Shown here in pieces: positions 25,808-34,663 of a stretch of 64,000 nucleotides of DNA. Numbering within the stretch: the first letter of the stretch is position 1; each line of letters begins with the position of its first letter. Source of the stretch: Actinoplanes lutulentus (lineage in GTDB: Bacteria > Actinomycetota > Actinomycetes > Mycobacteriales > Micromonosporaceae); NCBI RefSeq assembly GCF_003259845.1, contig NZ_QLMJ01000001.1, positions 744,001 to 808,000 of the forward strand. The letters run 5' to 3'. Below the pieces are notes generated by a model. It did no database searches. It had not been told where the DNA came from and saw only the letters and a program-made list of their open reading frames with translations. A program made the position numbers and the translations under genes.

Positions 25808-26950
25808 GTGGAGATCGACTTTGCGGCGGACGGGTTCCTCGCTGACCCGTACCCCAGTCTTGCCGTGTTGCGGGAGCGCGCCCCGCTCTCCTGGCACGCG
25901 CCCACCTCGCGCTGGCTGGCCACGAGTCATCGGACCGTCAACGCGGTGCTGCGCGACCGTGACCTGGGCCGGTTCTGGACCGATCGGGAGCCGGCCGACA
26001 TTCTCGAACCGTTCAATCTGCTGCACCGCAACCAGATGATGGAGAACGAGCCGCCGGTGCACACGCGGCTGCGCTCGCTGACCGCGAAGGCGTTCAATCG
26101 CGGTCACGTCGAGCGGCTGCGTCCACGGATCAAGCAGGCGGCCGAGAGCCTGCTGGCCGCCACCGGGCCGGAGTTCGACCTCGTCAACGATCTGGCCGAA
26201 CCCCTCGCCGTCACCGTCATCGCGGAACTTCTCGGGATCCCGGAATCGGACAGGCATCGGCTGCGGCCGTGGTCCGCCGCGATCGTGCGGATGTATGAGG
26301 TCAACCGCACCCCCGAGGTCGAGGCCGCGGCGATCACGGCGTGCGAGGAGTTCGCCGAATACCTCCGGAGGCTCCACAGAACCGATCTGCTCAGCCACCT
26401 CACCGGCGTCGGGCTCACCGAGGACGAGGTGGTCGCGTCAGCGGTTCTGCTGCTCAACGCCGGCCACGAGGCCTCGGTCAGCGGCCTCGGCAACGGCGTG
26501 GTCGCGCTGCTGCGCAACCCCGATCAACTGGTCCGGCTGCGTGCGAACGTCGCGCTGGTGCCCAGCGCGATCGAGGAGATGCTTCGGTACGACTCCCCGT
26601 TGCACCTTTTCGTGCGTACCGCCGCCCGGGATGTGGTGGTCGACGGCATCACGATCGGCGAGGGCGCCCAGGTGGCGGCGCTGATCGGGGCGGCGAACCG
26701 GGATCCGGCCGCGTTCACCGACCCGGACGGCTTCGACGTGGGCCGGGACCCGAACCCGCACCTGAGTTTCGGGGCCGGCCTGCACTTCTGCCTCGGCGCG
26801 CCGCTGGCCCGGATCGAGTTGTCGGCCGCCCTGACCGCGCTGCTGCGGCACGCCCCGAACCTGGAGCTGGCCGCCGAACCGGTACGCCACCCGACGTTCG
26901 TACTCAGAGGCTTCGAAGCGGTTCAGCTCTCCACCAGCACCGGACGATAG
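25808..26950 (+). CDS. Cytochrome P450
   Basis: 380 aa from the GTG at 25808. The heme signature FGAGLHFCLGAPLAR with the Cys ligand, the K-helix ExxR (EEMLR) and an I-helix LLNAGHEAS are present; the usual acid-Thr pair of the I-helix is E-A-S here, a mild deviation. Soluble class I P450 needing ferredoxin, which is not encoded nearby. No ribosome site precedes the start, and TACGTT lies about 8 bp upstream, so the mRNA may be leaderless. It is divergent from the SARP gene, which suggests a role in a regulated oxidation of a metabolite. Confidence 0.93.
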   Translation: MEIDFAADGFLADPYPSLAVLRERAPLSWHAPTSRWLATSHRTVNAVLRDRDLGRFWTDREPADILEPFNLLHRNQMMENEPPVHTRLRSLTAKAFNRGHVERLRPRIKQAAESLLAATGPEFDLVNDLAEPLAVTVIAELLGIPESDRHRLRPWSAAIVRMYEVNRTPEVEAAAITACEEFAEYLRRLHRTDLLSHLTGVGLTEDEVVASAVLLLNAGHEASVSGLGNGVVALLRNPDQLVRLRANVALVPSAIEEMLRYDSPLHLFVRTAARDVVVDGITIGEGAQVAALIGAANRDPAAFTDPDGFDVGRDPNPHLSFGAGLHFCLGAPLARIELSAALTALLRHAPNLELAAEPVRHPTFVLRGFEAVQLSTSTGR

Positions 26951-26959
26951 GGTCTGCCC

Positions 26960-27883
26960 GTGCGGACGAAGCAGCAGCTGACCGAGGACATCCGGCGTGA
27001 GCGGCGGGCAGTGCTGGTGGTGAACGCCAAGTCCCGGCGGGGCAGGCAGTTCTACGAGGACGCACACGAGCGGCTGCTCAAGGCCGGCTTCAAGCTGCTC
27101 GGCGCGTACGCCGTCGAACGCGACCTGGAACAGAGCCTCCAGCAGGCGATCGACCTGGGACCGGACCTGCTCGTCGCGGGCGGCGGCGACGGCACGATCA
27201 GCACGGCCGGCCGGATGCTGGCGCACCGGGACATGGCACTGGGCCTGCTGCCGCTCGGGACGACGAACAACTTCGCGCGTACCGTCGGCATCCCGCCCGA
27301 CCTGGACACCGCTGTCACCACGATGACCGAGGGCCTGGTGATCGATGTGGACCTGGGGATCGCCGGGGACATGCCGTTCACCAACCACGTCGGCATCGGG
27401 CTGTCCGCCGAGGTGATGACGAGTGTGCCGAGCGGGCTCAAGAAGCGGCTGGGCCGGCTCGCGTACCCGATCACCGCGCTGGGTCTGATGGCCCGGCACC
27501 GTCCGCTGCGCGCCACGGTACGCGCGGACGGCCGGGAGATCGTCTTCAGCACCCATCAGGTGTACGTGGCGAACGGCGGTTTCCACGCCGGGCGGCCGAT
27601 CACCGCGGACGCGCACGCTGATGATCGGCTTCTGGTCGCGTACCCGGTCGGCGGGTCGACCCGGCTGGAGCTGTTGCGCGAGACGGCGCGCAACGCGCTG
27701 ACCGGCCATCGCCGCACCCTGCACGAGCGCCCGTTCCTCGCGGTGAACGAGCTGTGGCTGGAGACCGACCGGCCGGCGGCGGTCGAGGTCGACGGCGAGC
27801 CGTGCGGGCAGACGCCGCTGCGGATAGCTCTCGACGCGAACGCGCTGCGCATCATGGCGCCACCCGGCACGCCGGATCATTAG
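26960..27883 (+). CDS. Diacylglycerol/lipid kinase family protein
   Basis: 307 aa, GTG start 9 bp after the P450 stop, so probably co-transcribed. DAGK catalytic domain: VVNAKSRRG at the start, the nucleotide-binding GGGDGTIS (about 74-81), LPLGTTNNFAR, and the C-terminal VEVDGEPCG segment typical of YegS/DgkB/BmrU-type lipid kinases. It phosphorylates a lipid or long-chain base with ATP at the membrane inner face; the exact substrate is unknown. No membrane helix. Confidence 0.9.
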   Translation: MRTKQQLTEDIRRERRAVLVVNAKSRRGRQFYEDAHERLLKAGFKLLGAYAVERDLEQSLQQAIDLGPDLLVAGGGDGTISTAGRMLAHRDMALGLLPLGTTNNFARTVGIPPDLDTAVTTMTEGLVIDVDLGIAGDMPFTNHVGIGLSAEVMTSVPSGLKKRLGRLAYPITALGLMARHRPLRATVRADGREIVFSTHQVYVANGGFHAGRPITADAHADDRLLVAYPVGGSTRLELLRETARNALTGHRRTLHERPFLAVNELWLETDRPAAVEVDGEPCGQTPLRIALDANALRIMAPPGTPDH

Positions 27884-27970
27884 AAGGACCATTAGCAAGA
27901 TCACCCGACACGCCGATCACATCATCTGGGGTTGCGTGTTTAGGACCCCCTCCATATATGGTGTCTCACG

Positions 27971-28156
27971 CAGCTGGTTCGGGCGGCCGTCAGGACGTGC
28001 CCGAGGCAAGAGGGAATCCGGTGTGACACCGGAACTGCCCCGCAGCGGTGAGTGGGAACGACCGCCGTCAACGAAGCACTGGATCCATCCGGGTCTGGGA
28101 AGCGACGGCCAGTAGGAAAGCGTTCGACGCCCACGAGTCCGAAGACCTGCCAGCGC
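27971..28156 (+). promoter_or_regulatory. Adenosylcobalamin riboswitch upstream of nrdAB
   Basis: Conserved cobalamin-riboswitch core: GAGGGAATCCGGTGTGA, CTGCCCCGCAGCGGT (around 28034-28050), a GGTCTGGGAAGCGAC.GCCAGTAGG segment and the B12 box AGTCCGAAGACCTGCC (28136-28151). A GC stem (28156-28163 with 28173-28180) directly follows and may form the expression platform. It ends 130 bp before nrdA. The same arrangement on class Ia nrdABS has been described in Streptomyces, where B12 shuts the class Ia enzyme off when the B12-dependent class II enzyme can work. Confidence 0.93.
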
Positions 28157-28289
28157 GCCGCACGCCACCGGTGTGCGGCGGTCGAAGGCCGCGTGGGACG
28201 GCCGACGCCAGAAGCCGGTGCGCTCACGCGCGCCCGGCGGCGTCCTCCTGCGCATCCGACGACCTGTCGAGAGGGCGCGAGGAGAGGGC

Positions 28290-30689
28290 ATGACGCTCAC
28301 ACCGGAGAAGACGGACAAGGTCGCCGTGCCGGAGCAGCGGCGGCACGCGATGCAGGTCCGCAAGCGCAACGGCGAGACCGAGCCGGTCGACGTCAACAAG
28401 ATCGTCACGGCTGTCGAGCGCTGGGTCGCCGACCTGGACGAGGTGGACCCGCTGCGGGTCGCCACCAAGACGATCAGTGGCCTCTACGACGGCGCGACCA
28501 CCGCTGAGCTGGACAAACTGTCGATTCAGACGGCTGCCGAGCTGATCAGCGAGGAGCCGCAGTACTCGCGCCTGGCCGCCCGGCTGCTCGCCACCTTCGT
28601 CGAGAAGGAGGTGAGTGAGGAGGGCGTCACGACGTTCAGCGAGTCGATCAAGCTGGGTCACGACGAGGGCTTGATCAGCGACGAGACAGCAGCATTTGTC
28701 GCGACAAATGCTGAAAAACTCGATGCCGCCATCAACGACGACGCCAACCTCAAGTTCGAATACTTCGGACTGCGTACCGTCGCCGACCGCTACCTCCTGC
28801 GGCACCCCACCAAGCGGACGATCATCGAGACCCCGCAGCACTGGCTGCTGCGCGTCGCCTGTGGCCTGTCGCAGAACGTCGACGAGGCGATCGGCTTCTA
28901 CCGCCTGATGTCGTCGCTGGCCTATCTGCCCAGCTCACCGACGCTGTTCAACTCCGGCACCCGGCACACCCAGATGTCGTCGTGCTTCCTGGTCGACTCC
29001 CCCAAGGACGAGCTCGACTCGATCTACGAGCGGTACCACCAGGTCGCGAAGCTGTCGAAGTTCTCCGGCGGCATCGGCATCTCCTGGTCCCGGGTACGCG
29101 GCCGGGGCGCGCTGATCCGCGGCACCAACGGCAAGTCGAACGGCATCGTCCCGTTCCTGAAGACCCTCGACGCGGGCGTGGCCGCGGTCAACCAGGGCGG
29201 CCGGCGCAAGGGCGCTGCCTGCGTGTACCTGGAGCCGTGGCACCCGGACATCGAGGAGTTCCTGGAGCTGCGGGACAACACCGGCGAGGAGTCGCGCCGC
29301 ACGCACAACCTGAACCTGGCGAACTGGATCCCGGACGAGTTCATGCGCCGGGTCGAGGCCGACGAGGACTGGTCGCTGATCGACCCGTCGGACGCCCCCG
29401 AGCTGCCGGATCTGTTCGGCGCCGAGTTCGACGAAGCGTATAAGGCAGCCGAGAAGAACGCGGTCAAGACCGTCAAGGCCCGCGATCTGTACGGCCGGAT
29501 GATGCGTACCCTCGCGCAGACCGGCAACGGGTGGATGACGTTCAAGGACCCGTCCAACCGGCTCAGCAACCAGACCGGCGCGCCCGGCAACACGATCCAC
29601 CTGTCGAACCTGTGCACCGAGATCCTCGAAGTCAACTCGGACGACGAGACCGCGGTCTGCAACCTGGGTTCGATCAACCTCGGCGGGCACATCACCGCCG
29701 GTGGCGTGGACTGGGAGAAGCTGCGGGCCACGGTGCGGACCGCGGTGACGTTCCTGGACCGGGTCATCGACATCAACTTCTACCCGTCCGACCAGGCCGC
29801 GAAGTCGAACCCGCGCTGGCGGCCGGTCGGCCTCGGTCTGATGGGCCTGCAGGACGCGTTCTTCATGCTGCGCCTGCCGTTCGACTCCGCCGAGGCCCGC
29901 GAACTGTCCACCCGGGTTCAGGAGGAGATCTTCCTGACCGCCCTGGAATCCTCGGCTCTTCTCGCTGAGCGGTTCGGGCCCCATCCGGCGTACCCGGAAA
30001 CCCGTGCCGCGAAGGGTGACCTGCACCCGGACCTGTGGGGTGCGACGGTCTCGCAGACCGAGCGCTGGGCTGCGGTCAAGGCGAAGATCGCCGCACACGG
30101 CCTGCGCAACTCCCTGCTGATCGCGATCGCGCCGACGGCGACGATCGCGTCCATCGCCGGCTGCTACGAATGCATCGAGCCGCAGGTCAGCAACCTCTTC
30201 AAGCGCGAGACCATGTCGGGCGAATTCCTTCAGATCAACACCTATCTGGTACGGGAATTGAAGACCCGAGGACTGTGGACGGCCCCGATCCGGGAGGCCA
30301 TCAAGCGGGCTGAAGGATCGGTGCAGGGCATCAACGAGCTGCCCGCCGAGGTCCGCGAGCTGTTCCGCACCGCATGGGAACTGCCGCAGAAAGCCTTGAT
30401 CGAGCTGGCCGCCGCCCGCGCGCCCTACATCGACCAGTCGCAGTCGCTGAACCTGTTCATGGCCGCGCCGACCATCAACAAGGTCTCCTCGATGTACCTG
30501 TACGCGTGGAAGGCCGGTCTGAAGACCAGTTACTACCTGCGGTCGCGCCCCGCGACCCGGATTCAGCAGGCAACCGTCGCGGTAAGCGCGCCGCCTGTTG
30601 TCTCTCCCGTTGTCTCGCTCATCCCGGCGCTCACTGAGGCCGAGATCTGCTCCCTGGAAAACCCCGAATCGTGTGAGGCCTGCCAGTAA
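28290..30689 (+). CDS. nrdA: Class Ia ribonucleotide reductase large subunit
   Basis: 799 aa, ATG at 28290 with GAGGAGAGGG before it. An ATP-cone (about 20-105, MQVRKRNGETEPVDV) gives allosteric activity control. The barrel carries the three active-site cysteines in SSCFLV, NLCTEI (thiyl radical site) and AVCNLGSIN, and the radical-transfer tyrosines are expected near TSYYLR. The C-terminus ends in CEACQ, the redox-shuttle CxxC. It reduces ribonucleotides to deoxyribonucleotides together with NrdB, and is controlled by the cobalamin riboswitch in its leader. Its stop overlaps the start of nrdB by one base. Confidence 0.97.
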   Translation: MTLTPEKTDKVAVPEQRRHAMQVRKRNGETEPVDVNKIVTAVERWVADLDEVDPLRVATKTISGLYDGATTAELDKLSIQTAAELISEEPQYSRLAARLLATFVEKEVSEEGVTTFSESIKLGHDEGLISDETAAFVATNAEKLDAAINDDANLKFEYFGLRTVADRYLLRHPTKRTIIETPQHWLLRVACGLSQNVDEAIGFYRLMSSLAYLPSSPTLFNSGTRHTQMSSCFLVDSPKDELDSIYERYHQVAKLSKFSGGIGISWSRVRGRGALIRGTNGKSNGIVPFLKTLDAGVAAVNQGGRRKGAACVYLEPWHPDIEEFLELRDNTGEESRRTHNLNLANWIPDEFMRRVEADEDWSLIDPSDAPELPDLFGAEFDEAYKAAEKNAVKTVKARDLYGRMMRTLAQTGNGWMTFKDPSNRLSNQTGAPGNTIHLSNLCTEILEVNSDDETAVCNLGSINLGGHITAGGVDWEKLRATVRTAVTFLDRVIDINFYPSDQAAKSNPRWRPVGLGLMGLQDAFFMLRLPFDSAEARELSTRVQEEIFLTALESSALLAERFGPHPAYPETRAAKGDLHPDLWGATVSQTERWAAVKAKIAAHGLRNSLLIAIAPTATIASIAGCYECIEPQVSNLFKRETMSGEFLQINTYLVRELKTRGLWTAPIREAIKRAEGSVQGINELPAEVRELFRTAWELPQKALIELAAARAPYIDQSQSLNLFMAAPTINKVSSMYLYAWKAGLKTSYYLRSRPATRIQQATVAVSAPPVVSPVVSLIPALTEAEICSLENPESCEACQ

Positions 30690-31684
30690 TGCTGCTCGAC
30701 CCCGGAATGGACCTGACCCTGCGGCCGATGAAGTACCCGCACTTCTTCGACCGTTTCAAGGACGCCATCAAGAACACCTGGACCGTCGAGGAGGTCGACC
30801 TGCACGGCGACCTCGCCGACCTGGCCAAGCTGTCGCCCGCCGAGCAGCACCTGGTGTCGCGGCTGGTCGCGTTCTTCGCCACCGGTGACACCATCGTGGC
30901 GAACAACCTGGTGCTCAACCTGTACCAGCACGTCAACTCGCCCGAGGGCCGGCTGTACCTGTCGCGGCAGCTGTTCGAGGAGGCCGTGCACGTCCAGTTC
31001 TATCTGAACCTGCTGGACACGTACGTCCCCAACGAGCAGGAGCGTTTCGAGGCGTTCGCGGCGGTGGAGAACATCCCGTCGATCGCCCGCAAGGCCGAGT
31101 TCTGCTTCAAGTGGATCGACTCGGTCTTCGAGCTGCGGGCCCTGGAGACCAAGGAGCACCGGCGGGCGTTCCTGCTCAACGTGATCTGCTTCGCGGCCTG
31201 CATCGAGGGGTTGTTCTTCTACGGCGCCTTCGCGTACGTCTACTTCCTGCGCTCGCGCGGCCTGCTCCAGGGTCTCGCCTCCGGCACCAACTGGGTGTTC
31301 CGCGACGAGAGCATGCACATGGCGTTCGCGTTCGACGTGGTCGACCAGGTACGCGCCGAGGAGCCCGACCTGTTCGACGCCGGCATGGAGCAGCAGGTCC
31401 GCGACATGCTCTCCGAGGCGGTCGAGTGCGAGGTCCAGTTCGCCGCCGACCTGCTCGAACAGGGTGTCTCCGGCATGTCGCTCACGGACATGCGCGAGTA
31501 CCTGCAGCACGTCGCCGACCGTCGGCTCGAAGCGCTCGGCATCGCGCCGATCTACGGCAGCAAGAACCCGTTCGCCTTCATGGAACTGCAGGACGTGCAG
31601 GAGCTGTCGAACTTCTTCGAGCGGCGCGTTTCGGCGTACCAGGTGGGTGTGACCGGAAGCGTGAGCTTCGACGACGATTTCTGA
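30689..31684 (+). CDS. nrdB: Class Ia ribonucleotide reductase small (radical) subunit
   Basis: 331 aa, start TAATG overlapping the nrdA stop. Ferritin-like helical protein with the dimetal ligands: an early acidic ligand, LFEEAVHVQFY (E and H ligands with Tyr at +4 from the His, the position of the stable tyrosyl radical), and later FRDESMHM with E and H. The C-terminal acidic tail SFDDDF fits the NrdA-docking peptide. The presence of the Tyr argues for the ordinary class Ia cofactor rather than a radical-free Mn/Fe type. A strong terminator follows 17 bp downstream. Confidence 0.96.
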   Translation: MLLDPGMDLTLRPMKYPHFFDRFKDAIKNTWTVEEVDLHGDLADLAKLSPAEQHLVSRLVAFFATGDTIVANNLVLNLYQHVNSPEGRLYLSRQLFEEAVHVQFYLNLLDTYVPNEQERFEAFAAVENIPSIARKAEFCFKWIDSVFELRALETKEHRRAFLLNVICFAACIEGLFFYGAFAYVYFLRSRGLLQGLASGTNWVFRDESMHMAFAFDVVDQVRAEEPDLFDAGMEQQVRDMLSEAVECEVQFAADLLEQGVSGMSLTDMREYLQHVADRRLEALGIAPIYGSKNPFAFMELQDVQELSNFFERRVSAYQVGVTGSVSFDDDF

Positions 31685-31701
31685 TCGGTCTTCGGTGAAG
31701 G

Positions 31702-31734
31702 AAACGCCCCGGGAGATCGGCTCCCGGGGCGTTT
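31702..31734. terminator. Strong intrinsic terminator after nrdB
   Basis: Perfect 14-bp stem AAACGCCCCGGGAG / CTCCCGGGGCGTTT around a 5-nt loop, with flanking A and T runs built into the stem, so it can work in both directions. It separates nrdAB from the convergent TauE/SafE gene. Confidence 0.93.
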
Positions 31735-31752
31735 CGGCTTGGTGCGGTGTTG

Positions 31753-32697
31753 CTAGACGGACGCCTTCTCGTCGGGCGTCTCGCCGGCTGCCGCGGCGGC
31801 CTCCGCCTCGGCGATGATCCGGCGGTCCTCCTCGGCGTGGCTGCGGTACTGGTTGATCGAGTAGACCAGCGCCGCGGCCCAGGCCACGTAGATGACCGCG
31901 TAGAACGTGTAGCGGACCGCGTCCGGCGCGTCGATCCAGTCGCTGCGCAGCAGGGACCGGGTGTTGGTCAGGATGATCAGGCCACCGACCGCGGCGCCGA
32001 GCACCCGCGGCGGGATGTGCCGGACCAGCCAGGCAGCGATCGGCGCGGCGATCACACCACCGATGAGCAGGGCCAGGACCCAGCCGTAATCGATGCTCTC
32101 GTCGCTGAGACCCCAGATGAAGCCGAGGCTCGCGGCGACCGCGACCAGGAACTCACTGGTGTCGATCGAGCCGATCGTCTTACGCGGCTCGAGCCGGCCG
32201 CTGGCCAGGATCGCCGGCGTGCCGACCGGACCCCAGCCACCGCCGCCGGTGGCGTCGACGAAGCCGGCCACGACACCGAGCGGTGCCAGGAACCGCTTGC
32301 GCAGCGGCTTGCCGAGGTTGCCCTTGGGCAGGCCCTGGAACGTGAAGCGGACGAACACGTAGAGGCCGAGGACCAGCAGGATGAGCGCCATGATCGGCGC
32401 CGCGGTCTCGGTCGACAGGCTGGAGAGGAACGTCGCACCGGCGAAGGCGCCGATCGCGCCCGGCACGCCGATCTTGAGGACGACCTTCCAGTCGACGTTG
32501 CCGAATTTCCAGTGCGAGAAGCCGGAGACCAGCGTGGTGCCGATCTCGGCGAGGTGCACGGTGGCCGACGCGGCAGCCGGGTTCGTGCCGATCGCGAGCA
32601 GGAGTGTGGTCGAGGTGACGCCGTACGCCATGCCGAGCGAACCGTCGACTAGCTGAGCGCCCAACCCGACGAGGGCCAGGAGGAGGAGTTTCTGCAT
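31753..32697 (-). CDS. TauE/SafE-family sulfite/anion exporter
   Basis: 314 aa from the ATG at 32697 (MQKLLLLALVG), preceded by GGTAGAGAC; an upstream reading to 32757 adds non-hydrophobic residues. Eight membrane helices, with the duplicated family motif seen in DGSLGMAYGVTSTT and DATGGGGWGPVGTP. Members export sulfite, sulfoacetate or related anions, or import sulfur compounds. Long acidic Ala-rich tail (about 285-314). An AT-rich promoter region sits about 100 bp upstream. Confidence 0.9.
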   Translation of the reverse strand: MQKLLLLALVGLGAQLVDGSLGMAYGVTSTTLLLAIGTNPAAASATVHLAEIGTTLVSGFSHWKFGNVDWKVVLKIGVPGAIGAFAGATFLSSLSTETAAPIMALILLVLGLYVFVRFTFQGLPKGNLGKPLRKRFLAPLGVVAGFVDATGGGGWGPVGTPAILASGRLEPRKTIGSIDTSEFLVAVAASLGFIWGLSDESIDYGWVLALLIGGVIAAPIAAWLVRHIPPRVLGAAVGGLIILTNTRSLLRSDWIDAPDAVRYTFYAVIYVAWAAALVYSINQYRSHAEEDRRIIAEAEAAAAAGETPDEKASV

Positions 32698-32769
32698 GTC
32701 TCTACCGCCAGTGGTGGATGGGGTGGATACCTGCTGGGTCTGTCCACAAGGCTGCATTGCCTACGTGGC

Positions 32770-32823
32770 CTGCATTTCCTATTTATTAGATCGGAGATTA
32801 TAGGTCACGGTGGCGCTCTGCAA
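32770..32823 (-). promoter_or_regulatory. Promoter region of the TauE/SafE gene
   Basis: On the minus strand a TATAAT hexamer (32802-32797) lies 15 bp after TTGCAG (32823-32818), a recognisable housekeeping promoter, in the only clearly AT-rich stretch of the area. The transcript leader contains a direct repeat AATGCAG around 32750-32775 that might bind a regulator. The short spacer lowers confidence. Confidence 0.45.
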
Positions 32824-32853
32824 GCGTTCGTTCACTGATGGCAGGATGAGGGC

Positions 32854-33216
32854 ATGGCTGACGCTGATGATGTGCGCCGCCTCGCGCTGGCGCTCCCGGA
32901 AACCGTCGAGATCGACAGCGACGGATTCGACTTCCGGGTGGCGAACAAGGGTTTCGTCTGGTCGTACCCGGAGCGCCGGCCCGGGAAGCCGCGCGAGATC
33001 CGCACCGACGTGGCAGTGCTCTTCGTGGGCGACGAGGCCGAGAAACAGGCGCTCCTGCTCGGCGAGCCCTCGCTCTTCTTCACCACACCCGGGTACGACG
33101 GACTGCCGCTCGTGATGCTCCGCCTGCCCGAGGTCTCGGCGAGTCGTCTCGAAGAGCTGATCACCGACGCCTGGCGGATGCGGGCACCGTCCGAGGTCGC
33201 CGACGCGCTCGACTGA
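32854..33216 (+). CDS. MmcQ/YjbR-family protein
   Basis: 120 aa, ATG at 32854 with GGATGAGG upstream. Matches the small alpha-beta MmcQ/YjbR fold: an N-terminal helix VRRLALALPET, then FRVANKGFVW and FTTPGYDGLPLVMLRLPEVS. Members have a CyaY-like double-wing fold and are suspected DNA-binding proteins, but function is unproven. It stands alone, with its own short upstream region. Confidence 0.85.
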   Translation: MADADDVRRLALALPETVEIDSDGFDFRVANKGFVWSYPERRPGKPREIRTDVAVLFVGDEAEKQALLLGEPSLFFTTPGYDGLPLVMLRLPEVSASRLEELITDAWRMRAPSEVADALD

Positions 33217-33267
33217 GCGTTCACTGGCAGATGTTACTTGTGGGTTGCCTGTGCAACTTCTGTTTGG

Positions 33268-33286
33268 TTAGGTAAGCCTCACCTAA
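33268..33286. promoter_or_regulatory. DtxR/IdeR-type iron box
   Basis: TTAGGTAAGCCTCACCTAA, a 19-bp near-perfect match to the DtxR/IdeR/DmdR consensus (TWAGGTWAGSCTWACCTWA). It ends 16 bp before the ATG of the acetyltransferase gene, overlapping the probable promoter. It implies repression by iron-loaded DmdR/IdeR and expression under iron limitation. Confidence 0.9.
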
Positions 33287-33302
33287 TAGGGGGAAGGCTT
33301 CA

Positions 33303-33863
33303 ATGTCTCTGGAAGTGGACGGCGTCAAGAGCGCCGTGGAAATAACCGGCCACGTCGATCTGGAGGTGCTGGCCGACGTCTACCGGCGCGTCCACGCCGC
33401 CGATCTGCACATGGTCGACCACAGCGACCCGTCATTGGAGGACCGGCTGCGCTGGACCGCCGAGGCCCCGGGCTTCGAGGCCGCGGTCGGCTACGTGGAC
33501 GGCCAGGTCGTCGGCACCGTGATGGGCTGCCCGCTGCCGCCGGACACCCTGTGGTGGCGTGACCTCACCGACGTGACCGACCCGGAGCTCGCCGTCGAGT
33601 GGGAGGGCCGCACGTTCGCGGTCTGCGAGGCGTTCGTGCTGCCCGAGTTCCGTAAGCACCGGCTGGGCGTACGGATGATGTCCGACCTGCTGGACAACCG
33701 CTCCGAGGAGCGGGTGTCGCTCGCGGTGACCGAGACGAACACCCGGGTCTGGCACGCGCTCCAGCGGCTGCGTTTCCAGCACGTCGGCGACCTGGTGCCG
33801 TTCCCCGGCTGGCGCTCCCACCGGATGCTGGTCCGAGCCCTGCCCCTGAGCAGCTCCCGCTAG
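33303..33863 (+). CDS. GNAT-fold acetyltransferase, iron-regulated
   Basis: 186 aa, ATG at 33303 after GGGGGAAGG. GNAT features: AVGYVDGQVVGTVMG (beta2-beta3), CEAFVLPEFRKHRLGVRMMSDLL (beta4 and the acetyl-CoA pyrophosphate loop, here R-K-H-R-L-G), and the terminal RLRFQHVGD. The iron box directly upstream suggests expression in iron starvation, for example acylating a siderophore, antibiotic or protein. No siderophore genes lie next to it, so the substrate is open. Confidence 0.86.
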   Translation: MSLEVDGVKSAVEITGHVDLEVLADVYRRVHAADLHMVDHSDPSLEDRLRWTAEAPGFEAAVGYVDGQVVGTVMGCPLPPDTLWWRDLTDVTDPELAVEWEGRTFAVCEAFVLPEFRKHRLGVRMMSDLLDNRSEERVSLAVTETNTRVWHALQRLRFQHVGDLVPFPGWRSHRMLVRALPLSSSR

Positions 33864-33914
33864 GCGATTCGGGCGCCGGATCGTGGAGGCCGGCGCCCGG
33901 AACAGCACTACGCG

Positions 33915-34625
33915 TTACGCCTTCTGGGCGGCTTTGCGGTAGGCGAGCAGGCCCAGGATCAGGCCGGCCAGGCCGGCTACCAGGCCGGCGATGCCCCACG
34001 CGGAACTGCCGCTGCTGCTCTCCTCGGTGGCCTCTTCGGCGACCGGGGCATCGGCGGCGGCCGACGGGGCGGCTGCCTCGGCGCCCGCGGCGGTGAGCTT
34101 CAGGACCGGGGCCGGGAGCTCGGGCTCGGTGCCGTCGGTGGTGGGCTCGTCGATCCAGCGGACGATGTTGCCGTCGGAGTACGTCTGCAGCGCCTTGAAG
34201 ACCATCTGGTCGACCTCCGGCAGCGGGCCGAGCGACACGTCGAACTCCTGGAACGTGCCCGGCTTGATCTCCGAGTCCTTCGACGCGGTCCAGGTGATCT
34301 TCGAGACGGCCTCGGTGAGCGGGCTGCCGTGCACCTCGACCGGGGTGGCCAGCTTCGTCTTCTCGGCGACCGCGGTCCAGCCCGGAACCGGCTTGATCGA
34401 CACCGAGCCGATCGGCGTCTCCGCCGGCAGGTTGACCTCAAGCTTCGTGGTCGACGCCGTGTCACTCTCGTTCGGCACCCGGAACGACACCTTGGTGTAA
34501 CCACCCTGGGTCGCGGTGCTCGGGTTGACCGTCACGTGCGCGGCGGCGGGGGAAGCCACGGCCAGCACGAAAGCGGCCGCCACGGCGGAGATGGCGGCGG
34601 TACGGCGGAGAACTGCGGTATTCAT
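33915..34625 (-). CDS. YcnI-type (DUF1775) copper protein
   Basis: 236 aa from the ATG at 34625. Sec signal ends PAAAH, so the mature N-terminus would be His, the copper ligand of YcnI/DUF1775 proteins. The domain follows (VTVNPSTATQGGYTKVSFRVPNE type; also PGWTA and TWTA). Then an Ala/Pro/Glu linker and a C-terminal membrane helix (about 205-230) anchor it outside. Last gene of a four-gene same-strand copper set; 38 bp separate it from CopC. Confidence 0.92.
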   Translation of the reverse strand: MNTAVLRRTAAISAVAAAFVLAVASPAAAHVTVNPSTATQGGYTKVSFRVPNESDTASTTKLEVNLPAETPIGSVSIKPVPGWTAVAEKTKLATPVEVHGSPLTEAVSKITWTASKDSEIKPGTFQEFDVSLGPLPEVDQMVFKALQTYSDGNIVRWIDEPTTDGTEPELPAPVLKLTAAGAEAAAPSAAADAPVAEEATEESSSGSSAWGIAGLVAGLAGLILGLLAYRKAAQKA

Positions 34626-34663
34626 GAAGAGACCTTTCACGCCTTGCGGCGACGGGGGACGGT

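Noticed and set aside
25697..26398. A 234-codon N-terminal extension of the SARP regulator
   Set aside because: It is antisense to the P450 coding region and adds no SARP-family sequence; the GTG at 25696 starts right at the conserved domain.
27951..27967. NrdR box upstream of nrdA (CCATATATGGTGT)
   Set aside because: Only partly matches the NrdR consensus and the second box about 31 bp away is not seen.
31111..31698. Alternative frame within nrdB
   Set aside because: Arg/Ala-rich shadow of nrdB, which has all its metal ligands.
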